The notes beneath the pieces are model-generated. The model was not told where the DNA came from. It made no database searches and saw only the letters and a program-made list of their open reading frames with translations. 64,000 bases of DNA. It comes from Paraburkholderia madseniana. GTDB lineage: Bacteria > Pseudomonadota > Gammaproteobacteria > Burkholderiales > Burkholderiaceae. Within the stretch, counting starts at the first letter, position 1; every line of letters begins with the position of its first letter. The position numbers and the translations under genes were made by a program. The stretch covers positions 40,824 through 104,823 of the forward strand of contig NZ_VOSW01000022.1 of assembly GCF_009690905.1 (NCBI RefSeq), read 5' to 3'. Shown here piece after piece: positions 44,831 to 53,757 of this stretch.

Positions 44831-45577
44831 TTATAGCGCCATACCACCGTCGATGGTGAGGCTGGAGCCGGTCATGTAACCCGACTCCTTGCGGGCGAGG
44901 TAGGCAACCAGACCGGCAATCTCATCCGGATCGCCGGCGCGCTTAAGCGGAATGAGCGGCTTGATCGCCTCGATATGATCGGCCGTCATGTCCGTTACAG
45001 TTGGCCCGGGTTGAATGTTGTTGACTGTGATGCCCCGGCTGGCCAGGTCAACGGCAATACCTTTCACCATGACGGCAACCGCGGCCTTCGTCATTGAGTA
45101 AACGCTCGAGCCCGGATGTCCGCTACGCACCGCTGTGTTGCTGCCGATCGTAATGATCCGGCCGCCGTCAGAGAGACGCGCAGCAGCGGCCTGGATGGCA
45201 AGAAAGACACCACGCACGTTGATATCCAGCATGCGGTCAAGATCTTCCACGCTCACCGTCGCAATGTCACCAAGCTTCAAGATGCCGGCGTTGACAACCG
45301 CAATATCCAGTTTTCCGAAGTGATCCACGGTCTGCGCGACAGCTGCCTTGATCGCTGCCGGATCCGCGCTGTCAGCCTTGATTGCAAGGCCAGACTGTCC
45401 GGTAGCCTCAATTGCCCCAACCGTTTCCTCCGCTCGCTCCGGCGCCGAAACGTAGGTGATCGCTACATCGGCGCCCTCTCTTGCCAGACGTCTCGCTGCA
45501 GCCGCGCCAATACCGCGCGAGCCGCCAAAGACAATGGCAACCTTTCCGGTAAGTCCGTAGTTCTCGTTCACTAGCAT
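44831..45577 (-). CDS. SDR-family oxidoreductase
   Basis: A 248-residue classical SDR with 'VAIVFGGSRGIGAAAARRLA', 'NAGILKLGD' and the catalytic Ser (TIGSNTA) and YSMTK. Close to 3-oxoacyl-ACP-reductase-like SDRs of unknown substrate. ATG at 45577 directly follows GGAG, leaving no spacing; a GTG two codons later (45571) is 6 bases from the same GGAG and is an equally good start. It is downstream of, and on the same strand as, the TetR gene at 45640. A TGGACTGAT box lies in the gap. Confidence 0.9.
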   Translation of the reverse strand: MLVNENYGLTGKVAIVFGGSRGIGAAAARRLAREGADVAITYVSAPERAEETVGAIEATGQSGLAIKADSADPAAIKAAVAQTVDHFGKLDIAVVNAGILKLGDIATVSVEDLDRMLDINVRGVFLAIQAAAARLSDGGRIITIGSNTAVRSGHPGSSVYSMTKAAVAVMVKGIAVDLASRGITVNNIQPGPTVTDMTADHIEAIKPLIPLKRAGDPDEIAGLVAYLARKESGYMTGSSLTIDGGMAL

Positions 45578-45592
45578 CTCCGTTGTTGATAG

Positions 45593-45601
45593 ATCAGTCC
45601 A
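45593..45601. promoter_or_regulatory. TetR half-box, SDR side
   Basis: ATCAGTCCA (complement TGGACTGAT) between the SDR and TetR genes; the same 9 bases occur in direct form at 46244-46252 upstream of the TetR gene. Flanks are similar too (TATGGACTGATCT here, TCTGGACTGATAT there). Confidence 0.5.
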
Positions 45602-45639
45602 TAATTGGGCGAACAGCAACCACGTCAGGCTTTCACTGC

Positions 45640-46224
45640 CTAGCGCGGTCTGAAACGGTTGATTGCAAATCTGGCCTGTGCGCGCAGACTCCTGGCATCG
45701 CTACCTGCACGGGCGGCGAGCTGAATACCTTGCATTGTCATCTGCAAAAAGGCGGCGGCTTCGCGGGCCTCGATGGTGGGGTCGACTTCTCCGCATGCCT
45801 GTCCCTCACGTATGCGTTCGACCAGGCATCTGAAAAGCCTTGGACCTACTTTGCTCCGTAGCATCACAAGCTCCGGATCCGCAGACCCGAATTCACTGAC
45901 CGCGTTGACACCCATGCACCCGAGTGCACGTATGCCGTCATCTTCGGCAATGAGGCCAAGCAAAAGCGCCTCAATACCGGCTAGTGGCGATGCGCTGCTT
46001 TTCAGGCGCTCCAGGTGACCCGCATTGCTTTCCCGTTGATATCGCTCCAGCGCTTCAAGGTAGAGCTTTCGTTTGTCACCGAACGCGTTGTAGAGACTCT
46101 GGCGCCCGATATTCATGGCCGCGAGCAGGTCTTCGGTTGAAGTCGAGGCGTAGCCTTTCGCCCAGAACACGCGTGTTGCGTGATCCAGTGCCTCGTCGCG
46201 ATCGAACTCTCTAGGTCTAACCAT
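45640..46224 (-). CDS. TetR/AcrR-family repressor
   Basis: A 194-residue TetR protein. The DNA-binding domain is 'FDRDEALDHATRVFWAKGYA', 'TEDLLAAMNIGRQSLYNAFG', 'DKRKLYLEALERYQRES'. Its C-terminal part has 'GCMGVNAVSEFG', a TetR_C_6-like pattern; this group often senses toxic organic compounds or aldehydes. It is followed by the SDR gene on the same strand after a 62-base gap, its likely target. The TGGACTGAT box at 46244-46252 is 19 bases upstream of its start. Confidence 0.9.
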   Translation of the reverse strand: MVRPREFDRDEALDHATRVFWAKGYASTSTEDLLAAMNIGRQSLYNAFGDKRKLYLEALERYQRESNAGHLERLKSSASPLAGIEALLLGLIAEDDGIRALGCMGVNAVSEFGSADPELVMLRSKVGPRLFRCLVERIREGQACGEVDPTIEAREAAAFLQMTMQGIQLAARAGSDARSLRAQARFAINRFRPR

Positions 46225-46243
46225 GGCTCGAGGATATGTATTC

Positions 46244-46252
46244 TGGACTGAT
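46244..46252. promoter_or_regulatory. TetR half-box, regulator side
   Basis: TGGACTGAT in the promoter of the TetR gene; paired with the inverted copy at 45593-45601. Consistent with one repressor controlling itself and the SDR gene. Confidence 0.5.
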
Positions 46253-46370
46253 ATGTCAATAACGAAGTTTTGCTACTGCTGCAGACGCCGGAGACGGTGC
46301 AGTAGGCCTTCTTCGATGCGCGGTATTCTCCGTGACTGGGGATCTGAACGCCCGCATTCAGCGTACGTTT

Positions 46371-47258
46371 TCATCCGAGTGCGCGAAACGTATTCCTGCA
46401 CACTTGCATAAACTGTTCGACCAGCGCAGACCGCTCGCCGTTAATGGCCACGCTCGCAACGACCGGAATCGCGATTTCCGGTGCAAGCGGCACGACATTC
46501 AGCCCTTGAGCGCGTGCGGAAAGTGCCGCGATCTCGTCGACGATGGTCACGACTTTCGACCGCGCGGCGAGCGACACGAGGGAGTGATACGACTGCGCGG
46601 TGATGCTTGAGCGGACTGTGACCGAGAGTTCTTCGAGTCGTTTCGCCAATAGCCGCCCGAGTGGATCGGCCGGATCAGGTCCAATGATCTCGCGGCCTTC
46701 GAGCGCACTGATCTCCATGAAAGGCGCCTTTTTGAGGACGTCCGGGTGACCCACGCAAACGAGCCGGCTCGACGCCAGTTCGATCTCCTTGATGGCAGGA
46801 TGCGACACGCTGTGATACAGCAGGCCGATATCGGCTTCCATCAGCGCGATGTTGGCGACTGCGGTTGCCGAGTAATCCGCGCGAATGGACAGCTTGACGC
46901 CTGGATGCAAGGCCTTGAATGCGAGTGCTGCGTCCACCACGACAGTCTGCGCCATGGCTGGGGCGGCCAGAATGCGGATCGACGATCCGTCCGTCCCGCC
47001 GCGCAGGTTTTCGGCGAGCCGTTGAACCGCCTGCAACTGCTCATCGAGCCGCATGATCTCGGGGAACAGCGTTTGCGCCTCCCGGGTCGGAATGAGCTTG
47101 CCGCGCACCCGTTCGAACAGCGGATAGCCCAACTGGCGCTCGGCGCTCTGCAGCGTTTGCGTGATCGCCGGCTGGGTGAGCGACAGGAGCGCGGCCGCGG
47201 CCTTGAGCGTTCCGGTCACGCGGATCGCGTTCACTACTTCGATGTGCCTGAGTCTCAT
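46371..47258 (-). CDS. LysR-family regulator
   Basis: A 295-residue LysR protein with HTH 'RHIEVVNAIRVTGTLKAAAA' and 'LSLTQPAITQTLQSAERQLG'. It is the third gene on the strand after an M20 peptidase and an MHS-type transporter, and likely controls them, although it is not divergent as in the similar set at 15336-18917. The HTH is of the class found in regulators of amino-acid and opine catabolism (tentative). Confidence 0.9.
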   Translation of the reverse strand: MRLRHIEVVNAIRVTGTLKAAAALLSLTQPAITQTLQSAERQLGYPLFERVRGKLIPTREAQTLFPEIMRLDEQLQAVQRLAENLRGGTDGSSIRILAAPAMAQTVVVDAALAFKALHPGVKLSIRADYSATAVANIALMEADIGLLYHSVSHPAIKEIELASSRLVCVGHPDVLKKAPFMEISALEGREIIGPDPADPLGRLLAKRLEELSVTVRSSITAQSYHSLVSLAARSKVVTIVDEIAALSARAQGLNVVPLAPEIAIPVVASVAINGERSALVEQFMQVCRNTFRALG

Positions 47259-47363
47259 TGGATCCCCGCCGGATGTCGGCCTTCGTCGGATTCAACAGAT
47301 TCTAAAGCTCGACGGGCGTGCGATCCGGCGAATCAAAAAATGGAACGCGGAGAACCTGGGCCG

Positions 47364-48674
47364 TCAGGCGTTTTTCAGCACGTTCTCACGAGTAGAAGCA
47401 GGGGAGGTCCGCTTGCGAAAGTAGAGAATGCAGACTAGCGCGATGACGGCAGTGACCATGACGTAATAAGCAGGCACGAACTTGCTACCGGTCTCGTTTG
47501 CAATCCACGTGCAGATCATCAACGATAAACCGCCGAACACGGCGAAAGTCAGGTTATGGACAACCGCGATGCTGGTGGTACGCGTGCTAACCGGGAACAG
47601 CTCCGCGACGAACGCGGGCATCGCACCCTGGAACACCATCACGCACGATGTCAGTCCAGTGACGCAGAAAACATAGACGCCGACTGTGGGGGACGCGACC
47701 ATCAGGTGAAATGCAGGAATCGTCAGGACAATGGTAAGCAGCGTGCCCGTCGTGATGAGCGCAAGCCGGCCGACACGATCTGACAGTGCGCCGAAGACCG
47801 GTGGCAATACGATCTGTGCGGCCGAATAGCCAATCGCACCCCACATCGAATCGACAGGGCTCATTCCCAACACCTTCTGCGCGTACAGCGGAATGAATAC
47901 GCCCAACAGATAGTTCGTCGAAGCGGCGAGTGAATACAGGCCGATAGCCGCGGCGATCCGTGCTTTGGCCGTCGCGAACGTATCGCGGATCGGATTGCGT
48001 TCGTGACTGGATACCTTGAATTCGGGTGTTTCGTCGACACGCCGGCGAATCCAGTAGCCGAACGGCACGATCGCGAGGCCGATCAGAAACGGCACGCGCC
48101 AGCCCCACGATGCCAGCGTGTCCGGCGTCATCAGCTTGTTCGCACCGAGCCCGACGATACTCGCGAGGCCCGTGGCGAGGCCAATCCCGACCACCTGATA
48201 ACTCGCAAAGTACCCCTTCATTCCCTTCGGTGCGTGCTCCGTGACGAAGGAGACGGTCGAGCCGAATTCGCCACCCGCGGAGAAGCCCTGCAGGACTTTG
48301 CCGAGCACGAGGATCAAGGTACCGACAACGCCGAATGTCGCGTAGGTGGGGGCGCAGGCGATCACGAGCGTGCCGATGCCCATCAGCCAGATGGTGAGCA
48401 TCATGCCCGCCTTGCGGCCACGCCTGTCGCTGTATGCGCCGATAACCATCGCGCCGAGCGGCCGGATGAAATAGCTGACGCCGAAGGTTGCGGCAGCGGC
48501 GAGCATCGACGTGTAGGCGTCGCCCGTCGGGAAGAAAGCTTTGGCGATTATGACAGCCAGAAAGCCGTAGACGAACAGGTCGTAAAACTCGAGCATGTTG
48601 CCCACCAGCGCGGAGGCCAGGATACGGCGAAATTTTCTGCGTTGCTCAGGACTTGGAACTTTATCGGTGGACAT
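47364..48674 (-). CDS. MFS transporter, metabolite:H+ symporter family
   Basis: A 436-residue, 12-segment transporter. MHS-family features: 'LEFYDLFVYGFLAVIIAKAF', 'SDRRGRKAGMMLTIWLMG' and 'GFSAGGEFGSTVSFVTEHAP'. It resembles alpha-ketoglutarate/proline-betaine/shikimate-type transporters. AAAGGAAA precedes the ATG at 48674; an in-frame ATG upstream would add 24 non-conserved residues. The gene lies 98 bases downstream of the M20 peptidase gene and probably forms an operon with it, importing the peptide or acyl-amino acid. Confidence 0.9.
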   Translation of the reverse strand: MSTDKVPSPEQRRKFRRILASALVGNMLEFYDLFVYGFLAVIIAKAFFPTGDAYTSMLAAAATFGVSYFIRPLGAMVIGAYSDRRGRKAGMMLTIWLMGIGTLVIACAPTYATFGVVGTLILVLGKVLQGFSAGGEFGSTVSFVTEHAPKGMKGYFASYQVVGIGLATGLASIVGLGANKLMTPDTLASWGWRVPFLIGLAIVPFGYWIRRRVDETPEFKVSSHERNPIRDTFATAKARIAAAIGLYSLAASTNYLLGVFIPLYAQKVLGMSPVDSMWGAIGYSAAQIVLPPVFGALSDRVGRLALITTGTLLTIVLTIPAFHLMVASPTVGVYVFCVTGLTSCVMVFQGAMPAFVAELFPVSTRTTSIAVVHNLTFAVFGGLSLMICTWIANETGSKFVPAYYVMVTAVIALVCILYFRKRTSPASTRENVLKNA

Positions 48675-48772
48675 GACATTTCCTTTTCCGATGCGAGGAG
48701 CGTAGGGCAGCGCTGCATCTGCGGCGCGTTCCGACGACGAGGGCAATGAAGTTCGTGACAGGCGCGGCCGGT

Positions 48773-50062
48773 TTAGAGGCCGGCTGGTGCGCTCAGATAG
48801 TCGAAAGCAGTGAGCACGAAGATTTCACCGAGCGCGCGCAATTCGTCTACGTACACGTGCTCGTCGGACGAGCCCATGTTGTAGGACGTCAAGCCGCAGA
48901 CCACGGTGGGTACGCCGTGCTGCCGGTAAAGGCGCGCATCGGAGGCGCCGACACGCATGTTGACCACCGGTTGTGTGCCGAGCTTCGCCGCGCAATGGCG
49001 GCTGAGTGTTTGAATGATCTCGTGATCGGGCGCGGTCCAACTCGGTTCGTAGCGTCGCGTGATCTCCAGCGAGACGCCGGGATGGCGCACAACGATTTCC
49101 TTGATGCGGCTTTCGATCTCCGCGACTGAAACGCCGACCGGCAAGCGGATGTCGGCGGTAGCGGTGGCGTGGTCCGCGATCAGATTCGACAGACGTCCAC
49201 CGCTGACCGTACCGAATGTGATGGTGACCTGGCGCAGAACGTCGCTCTCTCCCGCGCCGGAGATAAGTTCAGATGTTTCGCTCGAACGGGCGATGGCGGC
49301 GAGGACTTCGCCCGGCGCGTTCACCGGGTAGTCGCGCACCGATTTGAGTTCGTGGATAGCGTCGAGAATTTTCTCGATTGCGCTATCGCCCTTATGCACA
49401 TGGGCCGCGTGTGCCGACTTGCCGCTTGCATCGAGACGCAGCCAGATCATGCCTTTCTCGCCGAAACGCAGCACGTTGGGCGAGCCGGTGTCGGCGCTGA
49501 TCATCGCGTCGCCGGCTGCGTGCGGCACATGATTCAACAGATAGCCTGTCCCTTCCGTGCCCATGCTTTCTTCATCGCCAGCGAAGGTGGCGACGACTTC
49601 GCCCGCGAACGAGTCGCTCACAGCGGCGAGCTGACGCAAGGCGAACACGATGGCGGCGACCCCGCCCTTCATGTCTGACACGCCCAGTCCGTAAAGCTTT
49701 CCGTCGCGTTCCTGACCGTTCGGATCGGCCGACCATTGATGGGCATTCACGAGCGGGAAGGTGTCGAGGTGGCCGTTGAAAACCAGCCGACGCCCAGGGC
49801 GCGCACCACGCACGCGCACCACGAGGTTCATGACATGCGGGAGCGTACCGAATCGCTCGACTTCCGCGCCGGAGCCTTCGAACATTGCCTCGATCCGGTC
49901 GACGACCGCGTGAGTATTGCCGGGCGGGTAGGCGCTGGGAACGGCTACCAGGGCGCGTGCGAGATCGACGATCTGGTGGCTGGATCGGGACGCGGCGTCC
50001 GCGAGGGTGCTACGCAAACGGGTAATCTCGGCATCGCCCGAGACCAGGGCATCGGCTACCAT
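48773..50062 (-). CDS. M20-family (ArgE/DapE/ACY1-type) metallopeptidase
   Basis: A 429-residue metallo-hydrolase. The metal-binding residues are visible: 'FNGHLDTFP' (His, Asp), 'GVSDMKGG' (Asp), 'FAGDEESMGTEG' (catalytic Glu), 'SADTGSPN' and the last His in 'GSSDEHVYVDEL'. Family members deacylate N-acyl amino acids or cleave dipeptides. TGGAGG lies 6 bases before the ATG, an excellent ribosome-binding site. First of three same-strand genes with the MHS transporter and LysR regulator. The set is a second M20/MHS/LysR combination in this window. Confidence 0.92.
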   Translation of the reverse strand: MVADALVSGDAEITRLRSTLADAASRSSHQIVDLARALVAVPSAYPPGNTHAVVDRIEAMFEGSGAEVERFGTLPHVMNLVVRVRGARPGRRLVFNGHLDTFPLVNAHQWSADPNGQERDGKLYGLGVSDMKGGVAAIVFALRQLAAVSDSFAGEVVATFAGDEESMGTEGTGYLLNHVPHAAGDAMISADTGSPNVLRFGEKGMIWLRLDASGKSAHAAHVHKGDSAIEKILDAIHELKSVRDYPVNAPGEVLAAIARSSETSELISGAGESDVLRQVTITFGTVSGGRLSNLIADHATATADIRLPVGVSVAEIESRIKEIVVRHPGVSLEITRRYEPSWTAPDHEIIQTLSRHCAAKLGTQPVVNMRVGASDARLYRQHGVPTVVCGLTSYNMGSSDEHVYVDELRALGEIFVLTAFDYLSAPAGL

Positions 50063-50306
50063 TTCTGACCTCCATTGGATTAGCGCGCTGCAAGCCGGAG
50101 GGCAGGCCGCGCCATTGATCCGATAGTCGGTAGCCGAATTGTTCGCGTCTAATCAGCCAAAAACGTGGGGGTATAAGTAAAAGTTAATTGGCGATGGGAG
50201 GGCATGGCTGTCGATGCGTTGCGGCTTGCTGGTCAAAGCCGGAGCGTTGCCTTATGAAAGAGCTACCATATTCACGACCACGCTTTCTGCCGAATACTTG
50301 CGAAAC

Positions 50307-50765
50307 ATGACAATGCATCCCGATCCCCGCCTCGCCGTTCTTGCCGACCTCCAAGCTATTGAGGAAATCGTTAGACAGGCCTACTCGCCTTATATCTCTC
50401 GTATCGGGCGGCCACCGGGACCGATGCTGGACGACTATGAAGTCTTGATCGGCGAGGGCAGAGTCTACGTTGTCGAGCTGGAAGGCGCCATACAGGGCAT
50501 TGTTGTGCTCATCCCGGAGCAGGACGCGATGCTACTGGACAACGTGGCCGTAGCACCTGCTGCCAAGGGAACGGGACTAGGCCGCAGCCTGCTGGAATTC
50601 GCTGAACGCTCGGCCAGAGTGGCCGGCTGTCGCGTCATCAGGCTCTACACGCACGAGAGCATGACGGAAAATATCGCGCTTTACTCTCGCATCGGCTATA
50701 CGGAGACGCACCGGGCCGAGGAGAAAGGTTTAAAGCGGGTGTTCATGGTTAAGCACTTGGCCTGA
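50307..50765 (+). CDS. GNAT-family N-acetyltransferase
   Basis: A 152-residue acetyltransferase. The acetyl-CoA motif is in 'LDNVAVAPAAKGTGLGRSLL' and the late fold motif in 'NIALYSRIGYTETHRAEEKG'. Likely acetylates a small amine or a protein N-terminus. I place the start at the ATG 50307; upstream in-frame residues are unlike the family. Stands alone. Confidence 0.88.
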   Translation: MTMHPDPRLAVLADLQAIEEIVRQAYSPYISRIGRPPGPMLDDYEVLIGEGRVYVVELEGAIQGIVVLIPEQDAMLLDNVAVAPAAKGTGLGRSLLEFAERSARVAGCRVIRLYTHESMTENIALYSRIGYTETHRAEEKGLKRVFMVKHLA

Positions 50766-50837
50766 TTGAGCCGCTCGTCATCCGGCTGAGTTCGACCACA
50801 AGTGGCTATTCGTCTGTGCCTTTCGTCAGGAGCTGCC

Positions 50838-51122
50838 TCAGCGAATCTCCACCTCGATAAATACCACCTCGTGGTCGGTCGCGTTGACGACGTTGTGTTC
50901 CACTCCCTTCAACCCCGCGTAACTTTGCCCGGCGCGCAACTGCGATTCCCGGTTGCCTTGTGATGTCTCGAGGAGAAGTTGACCATCCGTTTGCGGTACC
51001 ACGACATAGTCATGTCCATGAACATGCCAGCCGGTCTCAGCACCGGGCGCAAATCGCCACTCGGTGACAATCACGCGTTCATTCAATACCTGCTGCGTTG
51101 GAACTGCCTGCGGACGATCCAT
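50838..51122 (-). CDS. Cupin-domain protein, small
   Basis: A 94-residue single-cupin protein. 'PGAETGWHVHGHDYVVVPQT' holds the two metal-ligand His of motif 1 and 'GVEHNVVNATDHEVVFIEVE' those of motif 2. Small cupins act as sensors, isomerases or binding proteins. The ATG at 51122 keeps the whole fold; the extra 19 residues from 51179 are unlike it. Orientation is toward the GNAT gene. Confidence 0.82.
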   Translation of the reverse strand: MDRPQAVPTQQVLNERVIVTEWRFAPGAETGWHVHGHDYVVVPQTDGQLLLETSQGNRESQLRAGQSYAGLKGVEHNVVNATDHEVVFIEVEIR

Positions 51123-51385
51123 GAGAGTTTTCTCAGCGAAGTGGGCGACGAAGTTCGTCGGATAGCCGTTACGCCGCACCGATAGACGCGCTATCGCCCT
51201 TTAATGGCGACTCCACCGTGCGTCAGCATGCTGCGGGGCTCAATACAGCGATTGACCATTCTGAAGCTGAAGCCTTTCGTTTGACATGTACAGTGCCTTT
51301 GCGCCTACCAACACAGTTGCATTCGCCTATGCGATACAAGACGGGCGGCTCCTCCGAGTGCTATCAACCGTAAAGCAGGACTTAC

Positions 51386-52603
51386 TCAAAGCCAGGTGCC
51401 ACCCTGCCGCTCACTCGGTTCTTCCGTAAGCGCATCGAAATCGTGAATCCAGTCCAGGTGGTTCAACACGCTGTCGCGCGCGCCGAGGCGGGCGTTGCGG
51501 GCCTGCGCCGCCGGCCCGTCGGGCAAATGCAGCACGTCTGCAGTGGTGATCGACGCGTACTGCACCTTGCGCGTGCGGCCCCGGCGTAGACGCTCGTAGG
51601 CTTCCTGCGCCGCGCGCCAATTGCCTGGACCCGCCGCGGCCAATTGAGCGGCCAGCACCACCGCATCTTCAATCGACTGATTGGCGCCCTGGCCGTGATG
51701 CGGCACAAGCGCATGCGCGGCATCGCCGATCAGCGTCACGCGGCCTTTGCTCCAGCGGCCGAGCGGGGGACGGTGGAACAATCCCCAGCGCTGACTGACC
51801 GGCACAGCCGTAATCATCTGCACGACGGCCGGATGCCAGTCCTTGAACAGACGGAGTTGTTCGCCCTCGCTGGCGGGCATGACCCAGTCGCGTAACGGCC
51901 ACGGCGATGGATGCCGCTCGACCAGCAGGAAATTCTGGTCGCCTTTGTCGCCGATGGGATAGTGCAGCAGATGGCCGCCGGGTCCGACCCAGAACTGGAT
52001 GGTCTCGGGATCGGGCAGCAGGTCCATGCGTTCAGCCGGCACCACACCGCGAAAGCCCGAGCAACCCGAATACAGGGCGTCGTCATAGCCAAGCATCCAG
52101 CGCCGCGTGATCGAGCGCGCCCCGTCGGCGCCGATCACGAGGTCGGCGTCGATGCGCTGACCGTTATCGAACGCAAGACTTACGCGATCCGCGTGCTGCA
52201 TGAGATCGACCAGCCGATGGCTGAGCTTGATGCGCTCAAGGCCGACGGCTCTGGACAGTACCGCCTGCAGATCGGCACGATGAATGCCCCAGTACGAGCC
52301 GCCGAACAGCTCGCGAGAACTGGGCGTGCCGCGATGGTGACCGATGACCTCGCCGCTGCGTCCGTCGCGATAGACGAGGCCCGGCACCTCCGCGCACAGC
52401 TTCTCGAAGTCCGCACGCAGTCCCATGCGCTCGTAGAAGCGCGTTGCGTTGGCCGAGAGCGCGACGGCCGCGCCCACTTCGCGCAGCTCTTCGGTTTGCT
52501 CGTAGAGTTGCGCATCGATTCCGTGCTCGCGCAGCGCGAGCGCAAGCGTAAGGCCGCCGACGCCTGCGCCGACGATCGCAATCTTTAGATCCATCTGCTT
52601 CAT
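51386..52603 (-). CDS. FAD-dependent aromatic-ring monooxygenase (salicylate / 3-hydroxybenzoate hydroxylase-like)
   Basis: A 405-residue class A flavin monooxygenase. All three motifs are there: 'IAIVGAGVGGLTLALALREH' (FAD), 'VIGADGARSITRR' (DG motif) and 'RVTLIGDAAHALVPHHGQGA' (GD motif). Close in form to salicylate and 3-hydroxybenzoate hydroxylases. The ATG at 52603 follows GGAGACACAGTC by about 8 bases; earlier in-frame starts lack conserved sequence. A LysR gene lies divergently at 52777 with a dyad between them. Substrate probably an aromatic acid. Confidence 0.92.
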   Translation of the reverse strand: MKQMDLKIAIVGAGVGGLTLALALREHGIDAQLYEQTEELREVGAAVALSANATRFYERMGLRADFEKLCAEVPGLVYRDGRSGEVIGHHRGTPSSRELFGGSYWGIHRADLQAVLSRAVGLERIKLSHRLVDLMQHADRVSLAFDNGQRIDADLVIGADGARSITRRWMLGYDDALYSGCSGFRGVVPAERMDLLPDPETIQFWVGPGGHLLHYPIGDKGDQNFLLVERHPSPWPLRDWVMPASEGEQLRLFKDWHPAVVQMITAVPVSQRWGLFHRPPLGRWSKGRVTLIGDAAHALVPHHGQGANQSIEDAVVLAAQLAAAGPGNWRAAQEAYERLRRGRTRKVQYASITTADVLHLPDGPAAQARNARLGARDSVLNHLDWIHDFDALTEEPSERQGGTWL

Positions 52604-52720
52604 GACTGTGTCTCCGATATCCAGATTTATGGGTGTGGTCCGCCATGGCATTTCCGGGCGCCATGTCGAATGCGCGTGCCGTGTCAGTATTTTCAGCACT
52701 AGACCTTCATTCCTCAATAA

Positions 52721-52742
52721 GATGAAATGAATCTACTTCATC
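52721..52742. promoter_or_regulatory. LysR-type dyad between monooxygenase and regulator
   Basis: Arm GATGAA at 52721-52726 and its complement TTCATC at 52737-52742, 10 bases apart, in the gap between divergent genes at 52603 and 52777. Suits a LysR recognition site. Confidence 0.55.
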
Positions 52743-52776
52743 ACTGGATTGAATGAGACCCGGATAGGCGTGAATC

Positions 52777-53721
52777 ATGGAACTGAGCGAAATCGACCTC
52801 AATCTGCTGCTGCTCTTCCAGCGGCTCATGCAGGAACGGCGCGTGGCGACCGTCGCCGAGCAGATGAACATGAGCCAGCCCGGCGTTAGCAACGCGCTCG
52901 CCAAGCTGCGTCGCCGGCTAGGCGATCCCTTGTTCGTGCGCGGGCCGGGCGGCGTGGTGCCCACGCCATTCGCGCTGCGTCTCGCGGAACCGGTCTCGCA
53001 GGCGCTCGCCACGCTGCACGCCGCACTCAATCCGGTGACGGGTTTCGATCCGCTGCGCGCGATGCGCACCATGACGATCGGCATGACCGATATCGGTGAA
53101 GTTGTTTTTCTGCCCGCGCTGCTCGAACGACTGTCGCACATCGCGCCGGGCGTCGCACTCAATACCGTGCGCGATACAAGCGTCAATCTGAGCAACGAAA
53201 TGGCCGACGGCCGCGTCGATCTGGCCATTGGCTTGCTGCCGCAGCTCAAGGGTGGTTTCTATCAGCGCCGCCTGTTTGATCAGCGCTATGTCTGCCTGTT
53301 CAGGCGCGGGCATCCGCTCGAGGACGCGCCGCTCACGCTCGCTGCGTGGCGCGAGGCTGAGCATCTTGTAGTCGTGGCGGCCGGCACCGGCCACGGGCAG
53401 GTGGACGAATGGCTGAAACGGCGCGGTGTACAGCGTCAGGTGCGACTGACGGTGCCGCACTTCATGAGCGTGGGCTACATCCTGCAACGCACCGATCTGA
53501 TCGCCACGGTGCCGGAGCGGCTTGCCCTTCAACTGGCAACCCCTTTCTCGCTCAGCCTGCGCGCGCTGCCCATGACGCTGCCCGCCGCACCGATCCATCT
53601 GCTTTGGCACACGCGAGTCCAGCAGGACGAAGGCAATCGCTGGCTGCGCGGGGTAGTGATCGATCTGTTTGCGGACACGGCAACGCCTGTCCGCAAAGCA
53701 CGGGAGCAGCAAAAGAAATAG
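52777..53721 (+). CDS. LysR-family regulator (NahR/NodD-like)
   Basis: A 314-residue LysR protein. The N-terminus 'EIDLNLLLLFQRLMQERRVA' followed by 'MNMSQPGVSNALAKLRRRLG' and 'DPLFVRGPGG' is the NahR/NodD/LinR pattern of regulators that sense aromatic acids. The divergent partner is an aromatic-type hydroxylase, so the two form a self-consistent unit: the acid induces its own hydroxylase (inference). ATG at 52777; downstream residues end in a Lys-rich tail. Confidence 0.92.
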   Translation: MELSEIDLNLLLLFQRLMQERRVATVAEQMNMSQPGVSNALAKLRRRLGDPLFVRGPGGVVPTPFALRLAEPVSQALATLHAALNPVTGFDPLRAMRTMTIGMTDIGEVVFLPALLERLSHIAPGVALNTVRDTSVNLSNEMADGRVDLAIGLLPQLKGGFYQRRLFDQRYVCLFRRGHPLEDAPLTLAAWREAEHLVVVAAGTGHGQVDEWLKRRGVQRQVRLTVPHFMSVGYILQRTDLIATVPERLALQLATPFSLSLRALPMTLPAAPIHLLWHTRVQQDEGNRWLRGVVIDLFADTATPVRKAREQQKK

Positions 53722-53757
53722 CACACGCGGCCGAAGCCGCGCGCGCTGTCCCTATCC

